A DNA stretch of 64,000 bases from Urophycis tenuis (lineage: Eukaryota > Chordata > Actinopteri > Gadiformes > Phycidae), in the NCBI GenBank assembly GCA_036785325.1, contig JAXIVH010000010.1:1553373-1617372 (forward strand), read 5' to 3'. The notes under the pieces are model-generated. The model saw nothing but the letters and a program-made list of their open reading frames with translations, searched no databases and was not told where the DNA came from. Positions 11,801 through 22,023 of the stretch are shown here, one piece after another. A program made the translations under genes and the position numbers. Position 1 is the stretch's first letter. Every line of letters begins with the position of its first letter.

Positions 11801-12696
11801 GTGGGAACTGACCTGTTCACATGGAACTCACAAGACTTCATCATCATTGTTGACTATTTCAGCAGGTACTTCGAGATGGAGAAACTTGCCGGCTGCACCT
11901 CGTCTGCAGTCATCACAAAGTGCAAGGCATCATTCGCACGCCACGGCATCCCAGACACGGTGGTCAGCGACAACGGGCCGTGCTACAGCTCCACCGAGTT
12001 CCGCGGTTTCGCAGACGAGTGGGACGTTAAGCATGTCACCTCAAGCCCGCGCTACCCACAAAGCAACGGCCTCGCCGAAAGAACAGTCCAGACGGCGAAA
12101 CACATCCTAGACAAGGCCAAGGCCGGTAAGAAAGATCACCATCTGTGTCTGCTAGAATACAGGAACACCCCAGTCGACAACCTAAAGTCCCCCGCCCAAC
12201 TCTTGATGAGCCGCAGACTCCGCTCAGTGCTCCCAGTGACTGCGAGACAGCTGAAGCCACAAGTGGCACATCAAAAAGTTGTACGTGAGAGGAGAGAAGC
12301 ATGCCAGCACCGCCAGCAGGTATACTACAACAGATCTGCAAGACCACTCTCCCACCTACCTGTCGGCGCGCCTGTTCGTTTCCAGCAAGACGACGGGTCT
12401 TGGAAACCACAACAGTAACACAACTGGCAGACACGCAAAGAAGCTACCATATCCAAACCAGCGAGGGACAGACGTTCCGACGCAACAGGCGGCACCTTCA
12501 AGAGAGCAAAGGAAGCCCTAACACCACAGACACCCAAAACACACACACCAACACCATACAACAGCACTCACCTGACAAAAACATACAGCCCCCACACCCC
12601 AAGCCTGTGGACCAACCACCGCTGGACAGCCAGCCACCTGGTCACACAACAAGATCCGGCCGCACCACCAGGCCGAGGCAAGTCCTCGACTTATAA
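8832..12696 (+). pseudogene. Gypsy gag-pol polyprotein, several frameshifts and one stop
   Basis: The frame opens at the ATG at 8832. Gag is followed by two knuckles at about 9481-9590, an aspartic protease with DTGA at about 9763, and RT with the catalytic VDD at about 10597. Four lesions break it. (1) A frameshift lies in the GAGAGAGAGGGG run near 10670-10681. (2) Near 10965-10975 the start of RNase H is missing roughly 50 bases and the frame changes. (3) A TGA stands at 11345-11347. (4) A frameshift near 12405-12412 falls in the integrase C-terminal module. The integrase keeps the zinc-binding region (about 11600-11740) and the three acidic residues in TDLF, SDNG and LAERT. Read across these lesions, coding similarity ends at about 12696. 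Confidence 0.88.
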
Positions 12697-12750
12697 ATAT
12701 TGTAGGGTGTAGGCGGATCGCTGCCCAAACAAAAAAAAAAAAAAAAAAAA

Positions 12751-12884
12751 GACAAATGTACTTGTTGGAAATACTCACCTGTTGGTTGAATGCAATAACA
12801 AAAAAACAAAAAAAAAAGACAAATGTACTTGTTGGAAATACTCACCTGTTGGTTGAATGCAATAACAAAACAAAAAAAAAAGAA
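12751..12884 (+). repeat. Two tandem 67-bp units upstream of the polypurine tract
   Basis: Two head-to-tail units starting GACAAATGTACTTGTTGGAA at 12751 and 12818, each ending in an A-rich run. They lie in the untranslated 3' part of the Gypsy element. The A runs could have promoted slippage during reverse transcription. Confidence 0.8.
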
Positions 12885-13105
12885 GTTTACATGTGACATA
12901 ATGGATGTACTTGAAATGTTTCGCATAATTCTGCGTTTACCTCATTTGTGTTGGATACACTGCTGCAAAACACTATATCCCAGTTGATGACCAAAGAATG
13001 TGTAGGCAATATCCAGAGTTACAAAGATTGTTGCACTTTGTTTTAAATGCACTAACAAATACTTGTTCCCTGTGTATTAAGTGAATAACCCTGTTTTTTT
13101 TTGTT

Positions 13106-13116
13106 AAGAAGGGAGA
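13106..13116 (+). promoter_or_regulatory. Polypurine tract of the Gypsy element
   Basis: AAGAAGGGAGA ends immediately before the TG of the 3' LTR. This is the expected plus-strand primer site. Confidence 0.8.
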
Positions 13117-13281
13117 TGTAACATTCCGGCCACTGGGGCCACCGTAGGTGCGTGACAGCTCACGCGGGATCTTCTGTGTGTGACGTGATTCAAGATGGCG
13201 GAATAAACAAAGCACACGCAAGCCAGTGTCAGCGGTTTATTTAATTAATAAAACTTAGTGCCAAAGGGCACAAGTATAACA
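13117..13281 (+). repeat. 3' LTR of the Gypsy element
   Basis: 165 bp, same sequence as the 5' LTR, followed by the GTAAG duplication at 13282-13286. Confidence 0.92.
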
Positions 13282-13286
13282 GTAAG

Positions 13287-14113
13287 TAAACATTTTTTTC
13301 TAAAGCAAAATGATTCTAATTACCTTCTCTAACAAATAAACAAATGTCTTCAAGTAACAATAAACTTCCTATTCCCCCCTGACGTTTCCGAGGACTTGGA
13401 TCATGCCACCGGACTCTTAATGTGAAGTGCTACCAACAGGAAGCCCTTTGCCCGGATGACGTCAGGAGGAAGTTGGGAGCTGCGGCTGCTCCACGCCTGG
13501 GTTTCTCTCCACCAACACCACAGTAAACTTAAATAAACTCAGAAAGACAAAAAATGTAAGTAACAGAATCACAACTTAAACAAACTGTGCACCTAGCTGT
13601 AACTTAAGTGTGAACCGCTAAATAAAGTGTAAAACTGAGAAAACGGTGTTGCGTGTTAATTGTTTGTTTGTTTAATGTCTCGCATGTATGTTGTGTAGCG
13701 TGTATGCAGGATGATTGTGACGGTAACTAAATAAAGTACTGTGTAATGTTAATGAATGCCAAATGTGTAAAAATGAAACGGAACAAAAGAAATGCGGTGT
13801 AGGGAAGAGAGTAGAAGTGGTGCCTTGCCTTTTATCAATGTGCGGCCGCAGGGCCGGCCGTCACAAAAAATATACAAACATTTAGAATCACAGTAAGGAA
13901 CTGATTGTTATGCATTTCTCAATAACTTATTATGTTAATGTTAATATAAAATATGAAATGCACTGAACTCACACTTGGAAAACATCTTTCTAATGCTAAG
14001 ATGAACAACAGCAATGAATAAAACAAATGAACACCTGAAGTTTTTTTTCAAAGTTTTTATTTATTTGTGTACGGTGTACGGTGTAAATGTACAAGGGTGT
14101 CTTTCTGTCTCAC
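13287..14113. other. Unassigned DNA next to the THAP/P-like gene
   Basis: A/T-rich sequence with some G/C-rich patches (about 13430-13520 and the CGGCCGCAGGGCCGGCCG block at 13842-13860). On the minus strand it would be downstream of the last recognised exon of the P-like transposase gene. I see no convincing exon for the missing C-terminus. Confidence 0.35.
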
Positions 14114-14931
14114 CTTCAACCCATGGAGAAGTGACTCTGTCTCTTCTAATACACCCTTGGCCCGATGTTGCTTTGATGGTTTTAATGGCACTTTGTGTCC
14201 TTTCCCGAGTGGATTGCGGCTATTCAGGACATCAAAGGCTGCATCAATTGTCCGCAGGAAATGAACTGTAGCTCCACATCCCCTGAACTGAGGACATTTC
14301 AGCTCCTGCTCACAGTACTCAAGGGCATCAGCCACGCTGCTGCTAAACAGCTGGGCTGCAAGGTTGACTTTCATCTTTTGGTTTCGCCACTCAATGTGTG
14401 CCAGTTTTAGTTTATTGCCTAGACGCAAGCCCTCCTTCTCCTGAAGCTTATGAAGCTCTTCAATGTACCGCCACTTTATTTCTTGTCCATCTTCTCTGAT
14501 CAGGACCCCAGCTGTGGAGTACACATTGCGAAGAAGCTTGATCATGTGACATGGATCCAAGAGCACATGGATTTTTTGTGTGTGCTCCTCAGGATGGTAG
14601 AAGTATGGTCTCATGTCCATGATGTCAAGCTCAGCACCAAGCTCCCTGATCATTGAGAAATGTTGGGAAGGTCCATCGCATGTCAGAGAAACCACCCAAA
14701 CTCCTATCACATTAAGTCTGACAAGGCTCTCTCGGATGAGATTTGCTCTCTCTGCACCAGTCATGCTGTTGATGAGAAAATAAGCAATTGGGATCTTCCA
14801 AGACCCATTGACTGCGACCACCATAAGGACCAATGCTTGTGTTGCCACAACATTTTCTATTTCTCCGGAACCGATGTCAATGTATCCGTGCAATTGGTCA
14901 CCTCCAAACACTGTTTGCTTATGGATGTACA

Positions 14932-15923
14932 CAGTGTTTCCCACAGGATTTTTGTAGACTATGGTGGGGGGCTTGCGATCCTCTAGGGGGGTCCGGGGGC
15001 ATGCCCCCCCGGGAGAAAAAAATCAGTAGATTTCATTTAAATGCATCAATCTGGTGAATTTTGAGAACCAATTTATGACATATCAATTACTGACAAATTA
15101 CTTACAAACTGCTGGTACTGATATGAATGTTGATGATACAATGTGTCATACTAAATGGGGTTGAGGAGTTTTCAGAAAGCATTTATACAAAAATGACTAA
15201 AACACAGTGCTGAGCCTTTATACTACTAGTGAACTGTCAAGCGCACAGCTGGGGGGGGGGGGGGGGGGGGGGGGGGGAACCGAACGTTAGGGAGCCAATC
15301 CAGCCGCGGGGATTTCCCCTTATATTAAACGCTGCAGCCCACCTGTGTAGGCATATTATTGAGCTGCTAGTGAAGTTTATTTGCCTTGGTGAAATGAGTC
15401 CGCCAGAGCTAGTGAGCGGAGCGGAGCGCTTTTTTTATTTAGACGCCGGAGCGGCCGCTCTGTTCCGCTCCAGTTTCGCTCCGATACCGCTCACACCACG
15501 AGTCTGAGGCATGCCCAAATCCAAACGTGTGTCTTCTTGTTGCATATGTCTATCTATTAAAATAAATGTTCTATGACTGAAATATATTGCCATTGCTCTT
15601 AATTCTTTAGGATGTACGTTTTCTGTTTAAGGTGGCAATTCGTAGTAGATTATTTCTCCCTCATTTAAATTGGAGCGAGCGTGGAGCGAATTCAGTGGAG
15701 CGGCATGATTTTTAAGTGGAGCGCGGAGCGAAAATGAGCGGAGCGGTCGGACGCGATTTAGAGCGAGGAGCGGCCGACAGAACAGCCATCTGAGAGAGGA
15801 GCGGAATTTTCGCACCGCTCAGCTCTGCTCACTAGTTCTGGTCCGGGAGGATATTGAAACTATGGCGGCCGAAATTAGACTATGGCGGTGCGCCATAGTC
15901 TCGTCAATGTTTGGGAAACACTG
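14932..15923. mobile_element. Non-autonomous hAT element inside the P-like exon
   Basis: 992 bp with ends CAGTGTTTCCC and GGGAAACACTG, flanked on both sides by GATGTACA (14924-14931 and 15924-15931). Terminal CAG...CTG with an 8-bp duplication is the hAT pattern. It contains no transposase frame. Inside is a G-only run (15251-15277) and a patch near 15380-15830 rich in GGAGCG/GAGCGG motifs. Confidence 0.9.
15251..15277. repeat. Poly-G run, 27 bases
   Basis: An uninterrupted G run inside the hAT insert. The exact length is likely unreliable, since such runs are hard to sequence. Confidence 0.9.
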
Positions 15924-16370
15924 GATGTACATCTCATCCATCATTAGTGCGCATACAATGTCTTTCCCTGCCTTCTTCTGCTCACCAACATGGCTTCTTA
16001 AAACTGTGAATGAAGCCACAGTAAATCCTGGGTCTGCAGAGATGCTGCTGTACCATTTCCTGATGGTTTGAGGATGAGGCAAAGCCAAGTGCAGCTTCTC
16101 CCTGACGTAGTCATAGGCCTTGGCAGAGTAAAAGCGCAGTGTGGTGGCAAACTGCTTCATGTTTTCAGAAAACATAGACTTTTTTCCCTGCTGAAGTCTT
16201 TGGAAGATCTCTCGAGGAACATCTTCAAGACCCTGAAGGAGAGGCACAGTCTGTTGAAATGAGAAGCTTCCTCTGAAGCACAGAAAGTGTGCCTTTCAAG
16301 GAAGTCACTTTTGCCCTAAGTCTTCTTGTCTGCTGGCATTTCAACCTCAGTCTTTTACGAGCTACATTTA

Positions 16371-17332
16371 GGCCCAATCTCAATTCTCTATTTTACCCCT
16401 TCCCCTTCCCCTTGGCCCTTCCCCTTCCCCTTGGCCCTTGAAACAGAGGGGTAAGGGCTACATGCCCCTATGAATTGAGACAACACTCGTTACGGTTACA
16501 TCATCATACATTGACGACAAAATATTGACAATTTGTTATAGGCCTACACACTGCATGGTGTTTTGTATCTTTTTCAGTTAATACGGTTTTGAATTTCATT
16601 GATGTTCAGAAACAATGTCTTTGTTAACCAACATGTCTTTATTTACAATTATGAATGGCTACACCATTGAACGCATGACTCACTCCCACATTTGCTTTGA
16701 AGCGTATTTTGATTTAGCGTATTTTGATTTCGGACATTTCTGCTCGTTTTCGTGTCGAAAACGTATCAGCTGCCGGGTTTCCTCCGGTGTTCCTGTGTGA
16801 AAAAGGACGATATATGTAAAGCACGTATCGATTTGTCTTTAATTGTCTACACTGTTATCAAACGGAATTCGCTGCTAATTGTGTTTAGTAAACTAGACAT
16901 GCATGGAGTTCATTGCTAGTCAGAGAAATTTAACTTTGTGCACTCAGCAATGTAACGTTCGCATACCGATTTTCGAAAAAGTTTAGATTAAGAATATGGT
17001 TGCAAATATATAGGTACAGACAGGACTGTTTAGAGCACAAAACAACACTTTCGTAAATTTTAAATCAATTATTTCAGCAGAAAATACTTACATTTATGTG
17101 ACTCTCGTTGAGATCTGGCCGCGATTGTTGCCGGTTGCGCATTGTAATGGGTACCCCTTGGTTTCAAGTAAGCTCCCGATCTCACTTGGTTTCAAGGGGT
17201 GTATACCCCTTCCCCTTGGCCCTTCCCCTCGGTCGAAAAGAGAATTGAGACAGCCCTTGGTCTCACGTGAACGCGCAAAACCAAGGGGAAGGGGTAAGGG
17301 GAAGGGCTAAGATAGAGAATTGAGATTCAGCC
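16371..17332. mobile_element. Non-autonomous TTA-target DNA transposon (PIF/Harbinger-like?)
   Basis: 962 bp with imperfect inverted ends: left GGCCCAATCTCAATTCTC, right complement GGCTGAATCTCAATTCTC. Both are followed inward by runs of CCCCTTCCCC-type repeats. Both sides are flanked by TTA (16368-16370 and 17333-17335). A 3-bp TWA duplication points to PIF/Harbinger-type integration, but no transposase is present, so the class is inferred. Removing it restores one open frame through the P-like exon. Confidence 0.75.
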
Positions 17333-17830
17333 TTAGCTTGTTTTGAACAGCAGAAGCCTTCCTTGTCAGCGATCTAGGAGAGTCATACGCTTGCGTTGTA
17401 CAGTACGAGTGTTCTGTTGCCTGCCTGTCCATGTCACACTCATTTAATGTCACAGCAATGTCATGAACAGTGTAGACATGGTCAAACATGCCTTCCATCA
17501 TGACATTGCTGTGATCAAGAGCAACACCTACCATGCCCTCATTGACATCACTTACCTCCCCAGTCGCACCAAACCTTTCCATTGTACTTACCTCTTCCAC
17601 CATACCTACCTCCTCTGGAACATAAACCTCCTGTTCCGCTGCATGCTCCACTCTGAAGCTGAAAATGGTGGGCACAGCATTATCTGTGAGACAGGTCCTC
17701 CCCTGAAATAACAAACAAAAGGCATAAATTGCATGTAACTTGTCAGCGTGTTCAAGGTGTGACCAATTCCTTCGGTTGAAATAGTAATAAGTCCTGCATG
17801 CATTTGTTTATTAATATACATATATTCTAA

Positions 17831-17876
<46 letters not shown>

Positions 17877-17885
17877 AACACAGAG

Positions 17886-17954
<69 letters not shown>

Positions 17955-18000
17955 TACTGTACATACATACATACATACATACATACATACATACATACAT
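17831..18000. repeat. (CA)n and (ATAC)n microsatellites
   Basis: CA repeats run from about 17831 to 17950 with small interruptions, followed by a TACA tetranucleotide array from about 17951 to 18000. They lie in the intron between exons A and B of the P-like gene. Apparent open frames here are repeat artefacts. Confidence 0.95.
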
Positions 18001-18141
18001 GTGTTAAATACAGACCAATGACAAAACTATTGGTATTGGGACACCTGCATTTATAGATATGGATTAGTATGGATTTGGCCCTGTGTTAACAGATAACAGC
18101 TTTCCACTTTTTTTCAAATCTAATGTGCATATATAATATAC

Positions 18142-19645
18142 CAGTGGCGAACCGTGAGCACTACAGCTGGGCCTTCACCTCAGTCATCACCGCTGAGAAA
18201 ATAAATCTTCACGGAAAAAAGCAACAGTACGATGAATTGAAAGGGTTAAACAAATGCAATCCGACTTTAATTAACGATGACGAGGATGTAAACAAATAGA
18301 CCATAACATCGATAACATTCTCCGTAACAAGAAACATCTCAAAATTAAATAAACATACATAAACATATTCCAAAGCCAAAATCTGGAAATATAAAATGAA
18401 GTCACCCAGAGTGTCACCCCCATGACGCTGCTGACACGGACACCGAGGCTCATTTCATCACCCCAAAGGTTTTCAAACTGACCGTCGCTTGCAGGTGTGC
18501 CGCAGAACCTTGATGTCGGTGGGCTGACTTTGTCAGATTTGTAAGTGTAACAAGTGTGTATGTTGTGTTATAGATTCCGCCTCAATTCATTTATTGGTTT
18601 AGTTTTACTGTATTACCCGTTGTGGTGTTTGTTTTTTATTTGGAAAAGTCTTGGGAGTTCGCGCTGTGTCTTTTACGCCGGTTGACACAACGTCCGGTTG
18701 TCTGATTTCAACCGGCTAACTGGTGAGTTGCGCTCCTCGTGGCTCCTGTGTAATATGTTGTTATTATTCTGTTTAATTGTAGATATTGCCGCCATACTGT
18801 CATAGAAATGTGTTCTATATGATGGATGACAATGTACATTGCGAGGGTGGGGGGTAGCATCAGCTGATGTGTGGGATGCCCGTTGATATATTACTTATCC
18901 GACCACGTTGTGTTCAGGTTTCCATGTGTGAATCTGACGGTGGCTGCGCCCCCTACTGTTTGTTTGTATGTGACACAGGTGGGTCACTGACGGTGTTAAT
19001 GTACATTTCCCATCAGAGGTTGTTTTGTATGTTTTATTTCTGTGTTTTTTATTGAGATTTTGTAAACATTTACATTGTTAATATGTCCGGGGGTCTGATT
19101 TCAACCGGCTAACTGGTTTCCATGTGTGAATCTGACGGTGGCTGCGCCCCCTACTGTTTGTATGTGACACAGGAGAGAATAAAAGTGCCTGTGTGGAGAT
19201 CAACCCTGTGTCCTGCTTCACCGTTGTCACACGATGGAGGCTACTAGCATGAGGCCGGTTACATAAGGCTGACAAATTCAGTGCGTTTTCAGTTGTAAAA
19301 AGCAAACAACTCCACCAGTACAGCCTGGTCAGCCTGGCCTTCTGCAGGAATTGTGAAGTCCTAACCAATTAATGAGCCAGCTAAACGGGCCTTGATAGAG
19401 CTGAACGATTCTGATTGGATAACATGTTTTAGGGACCGTAACCATTTCATTGCAGATGTGAGAGATGAGAGAAAATTTATTAAATGTATTGTATTAAATT
19501 AAATAAGATATAAATTAAAAATAATAATAAAAATAATTTAAAAAATAATTAAATAATAATAATAATTTCTTATTTAATATGTTTTGGTCCAGAATTTTGT
19601 TAGGCCTTCTCTGAAGGCGTAGAAGGCCCTGAGGGTTCCCCACTG
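18142..19645. mobile_element. hAT-type element carrying a solo LTR
   Basis: 1504 bp between inverted ends CAGTGGCGAACCGTGAG and (complement of the right end) CAGTGGGGAACCCTCAG. The flanking 8-bp duplication TAATATAC is perfect (18134-18141 and 19646-19653). It lies in the intron of the P-like gene. About half of it is a later LTR insertion. I see no intact transposase. Confidence 0.9.
18546..19263 (+). repeat. Solo LTR inside the hAT element
   Basis: 718 bp, starts TGTAAC and ends GTTACA, flanked by TAAG on both sides (18542-18545, 19264-19267). A poly(A) signal AATAAA lies at about 19177, roughly 85 bases before the end. A segment with TTTCCATGTGTGAATCTGAC occurs twice inside (about 18919 and 19108), so the LTR has an internal duplication. 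No inner retroviral or Gypsy coding region remains. Confidence 0.82.
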
Positions 19646-20093
19646 TAATATACATATTATAAATGTTCAATACTACTATACAATACACATATACATCACT
19701 ATATAGACAAAATTATTGAGAGGCCTACCATTACACAACATGGCCACATCCCTACCATTCCACCACATTACACTTTTAGCAAGGACTTTTTTTGCTGGGC
19801 AGCATAACCTTAATTTTATGATTACTGTACTTAGCAGATGCATTTGTCCAAAGTGTCTTTCACTATATAGGCCTAAACCCTAAATAGCTACACTACACAT
19901 TTACTAAATGTGGAACAGACAATTAAAACCAGTAAGTTGTTTCTTTGAAGGTAACAAACAGATCACAGTACCCTGGCATCAGTGATGAGGAGACACCTCT
20001 CGAAGTGCTGACTGCACAGACGAGAGTTCTGGAGTGGAAGCCAGTTCTGTCTCCTCATGTTAATTATCCACTGATCCAGCCTGTCTGGGTCAC

Positions 20094-21630
20094 CTAAAGG
20101 AAAACTTTACATAGACAAGAAGTGTTCAAAATGTTATCTTACAATATTCATTCTTCAAAATGTAAAAATGTAACTAATTAAGAATAAAACACACTAATGT
20201 TAGACATGGTAATGTGTTAGGCCAGGTTGTCCATTCTCGTGTTGATGTAGGCTACACTTCTATTTCTGTTGTTCTAAGCTAATGTCAAGTCTGTGTTACA
20301 CTTCAGCCTACACCTAATTCTGACTAATTAATAAACTATACAAGCAAGGGTGATTTTCAGCATCTCTCTCCCTTATTTATACAGTCCATATTTCCTAACA
20401 CATGCACCAAAGGATGGGAGTCTTCTATTCCACGTCCTAAGTGTAGCGTTGAGGTAGAATGGATTCAATGGACATCATTAAACACTACTCCAAAATTGCT
20501 GATTGGCTCATTGACACTCAGTTGTTTTTATATACAGACGGAGACTGAATTACAGAAGCTTACACAGACCGTCCTCTTATATTACCAAATAACCATTCTA
20601 TTTCTTCACTTATGAGACACTTCTTCAAAACGTTTTTCTCACAACTTCTCAAAGTAAATTATTTCAGAACCAGCTTCCCTAAAGGATACCTTAGGTAAAT
20701 TTGTGCCTTGCTTAGAGACTTGAATAGGAAAATACAGAACACGGCAGACGGGAATTTCTGTCACAGTACTAACGTTACTGGTGTACCGGTTGTACCGTTA
20801 GCTACCGGACTTCTACAATAATTAAATCAACAACGTTAACAACCGTCACTCTTCCTAAACGCAACGCTCCAGACATGGGCAAATAAAAATTTGATATTAG
20901 CAGTCAAATTACCATATTGGCAGTACAATCAAATTATCATCTTGCGGTGGGGTCACTCCGAATGCTGCTAACTAGTGTCATATATGATGTTAGGGCTAAC
21001 ATGCTAACTTATCTGAGGGAATTCAAGGCTACGGTGCTAACGATGATACATTTTCATATTGCTGACTAGCCTGGCTGACACGTCCACATCTCGATGAGAT
21101 GGTGGTCTGGGAACTAGGTGTGCATTTTCTCGTATTTGAGGCGTGGTTTACGAATGCCTAGAGCCGTTTATTGGGCGCTACGAATGTCTATCAAATGGCG
21201 TCTGGTTCTTCCCATGCTGCTTTACGCGCGATTCATAGCCAATTGCTACTAAAAATTAGCTACTAAAATTAAATTAATTGCTACAAAAGCTACTTAATAC
21301 ACTTTCTAAGGCTGCATCGAACGGTAACGTTGTGTCCGCTGCCATGTTGGATTAACACGCTACAAGCTTCGGTGTCGCGCATAGACGTCGTCATCATCTT
21401 GCTGCCCCCCCCGTTCTGTGATTGGTTCCCTAACTCAGGCAAAAATAAGGGCGGTGGTTTCCAGGCTGTCTTTGCAGTGAGAATGAAATCGTGCGCAAAG
21501 CAGCATGGGAATTCCCAGGCTAATTGCTGACATTAATATTGCTGGAATGTCACTTACCGGAAAAAATGTAAAGAACCATTGTTCTTGGATGGTCTGTTAG
21601 TACAATTAACAGCCGCACAAGACATATTGG
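20094..21630. other. Upstream region of the THAP/P-like gene, unassigned
   Basis: A/T-rich sequence becoming G/C-richer towards 21330-21500. The first THAP exon (with the opening Cys pair) should lie upstream on this strand but I could not identify it. No repeat with clear ends was recognised here. Confidence 0.3.
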
Positions 21631-21642
21631 ACACAGTATTAT

Positions 21643-22011
21643 CCATCCATCCATTATCGTGACCGCTTATCCTCTACGAGGGTCGCGGGGGGGCTGGAGC
21701 CAATCCCAGCTGCATCGGGCGAGAGGCGGGGTACACCCTGGACAGGTCGCCAGCCTATCACAGGGCTAACAAACAACCATTCACACTCACATACACACCT
21801 ATGGTCAATTTAGAGACACCAATTAACCTAATCCCCAACCTGCATGTTTTTGGTCTGTGGGAGGAAGCCGGAGTACCCGGAGAGAACCCACACAAGCACG
21901 GGGAGAACATGCAAACTCCACACAGAAAGGTCCCGGGTCCCAGGTGGATTCGAACCCAGAACCCTCTTGCTGTGAGGCGACAGTGCTAACCACTGCACCA
22001 CCGTGCCGCCT
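21643..22011 (-). repeat. tRNA-derived SINE with an (ATGG)n tail
   Basis: Read on the minus strand it begins GGCGGCACGGTGGTGCAGTG and has A-box-like TGGTGCAGTGGTTAGCAC and B-box GGTTCGAATCC. It ends GGATAAGCGG...ATGGATGGATGGAT. A perfect 12-bp duplication ACACAGTATTAT flanks it (21631-21642 and 22012-22023). The 3' end resembles that of the RTE-like LINE at 34106-37475. Confidence 0.88.
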
Positions 22012-22023
22012 ACACAGTATTAT

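Larger units (their letters stand above)
8624..13281 (+). mobile_element. Complete Gypsy-type LTR retrotransposon (Mag/SURL-like)
   Basis: 4658-bp element bounded by two 165-bp LTRs that begin TGTAACA and end TATAACA. I see no difference between them. Both outer ends are flanked by GTAAG (8619-8623 and 13282-13286), a 5-bp target-site duplication. A primer-binding site follows the 5' LTR and a purine tract precedes the 3' LTR. The inner region encodes gag with two CCHC knuckles, then protease, reverse transcriptase, RNase H and integrase in the Gypsy order. The RT and flanking sequence resemble the Mag/SURL lineage; that clade call is from memory of the family and not tested. Confidence 0.93.
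14114..20093 (-). pseudogene. THAP9/P-element-like transposase gene, spliced, torn by nested transposons
   Basis: Minus-strand exons fit together. Exon A (20093-19972) has a THAP core with the W-x-R-x-x-W and CSQHF motifs, after an AG acceptor and before GTACTG. Exon B starts at 17702 after TTATTTCAG and continues in frame through AVPTIF, the box that closes a THAP domain. Exon B is interrupted at 17332-16371 by a TTA-flanked element, then resumes with a basic segment and the P-type transposase region with FYSAKAYDYVR and LPHPQTIRKWYSS. It is interrupted again at 15923-14932 by a hAT with an 8-bp duplication; removing that insert plus one duplication joins the halves in frame at MDEMYI/HKQTVFGG. 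The coding run ends at 14114 before GTGAGA. A one-base frame change near 16265-16285 is unexplained. The first THAP exon and the C-terminus were not found. Family role: DNA-binding, RNase H-fold transposase, possibly domesticated. Confidence 0.82.

Noticed and set aside
12729..12884. Regular repeats that might suggest a CRISPR-like array
   Set aside because: Only two units, without distinct spacers, inside a Gypsy element of an animal genome.
17606..17992. Long open frames of alternating Cys-Val or Val-Tyr type residues
   Set aside because: They lie in the (CA)n and (ATAC)n arrays and only reflect simple repeats.
21339..21364. ATGGCAGCGG start on the minus strand at about 21346, a possible first THAP exon
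   Set aside because: The short frame that follows has no Cys pair or THAP pattern and ends quickly.
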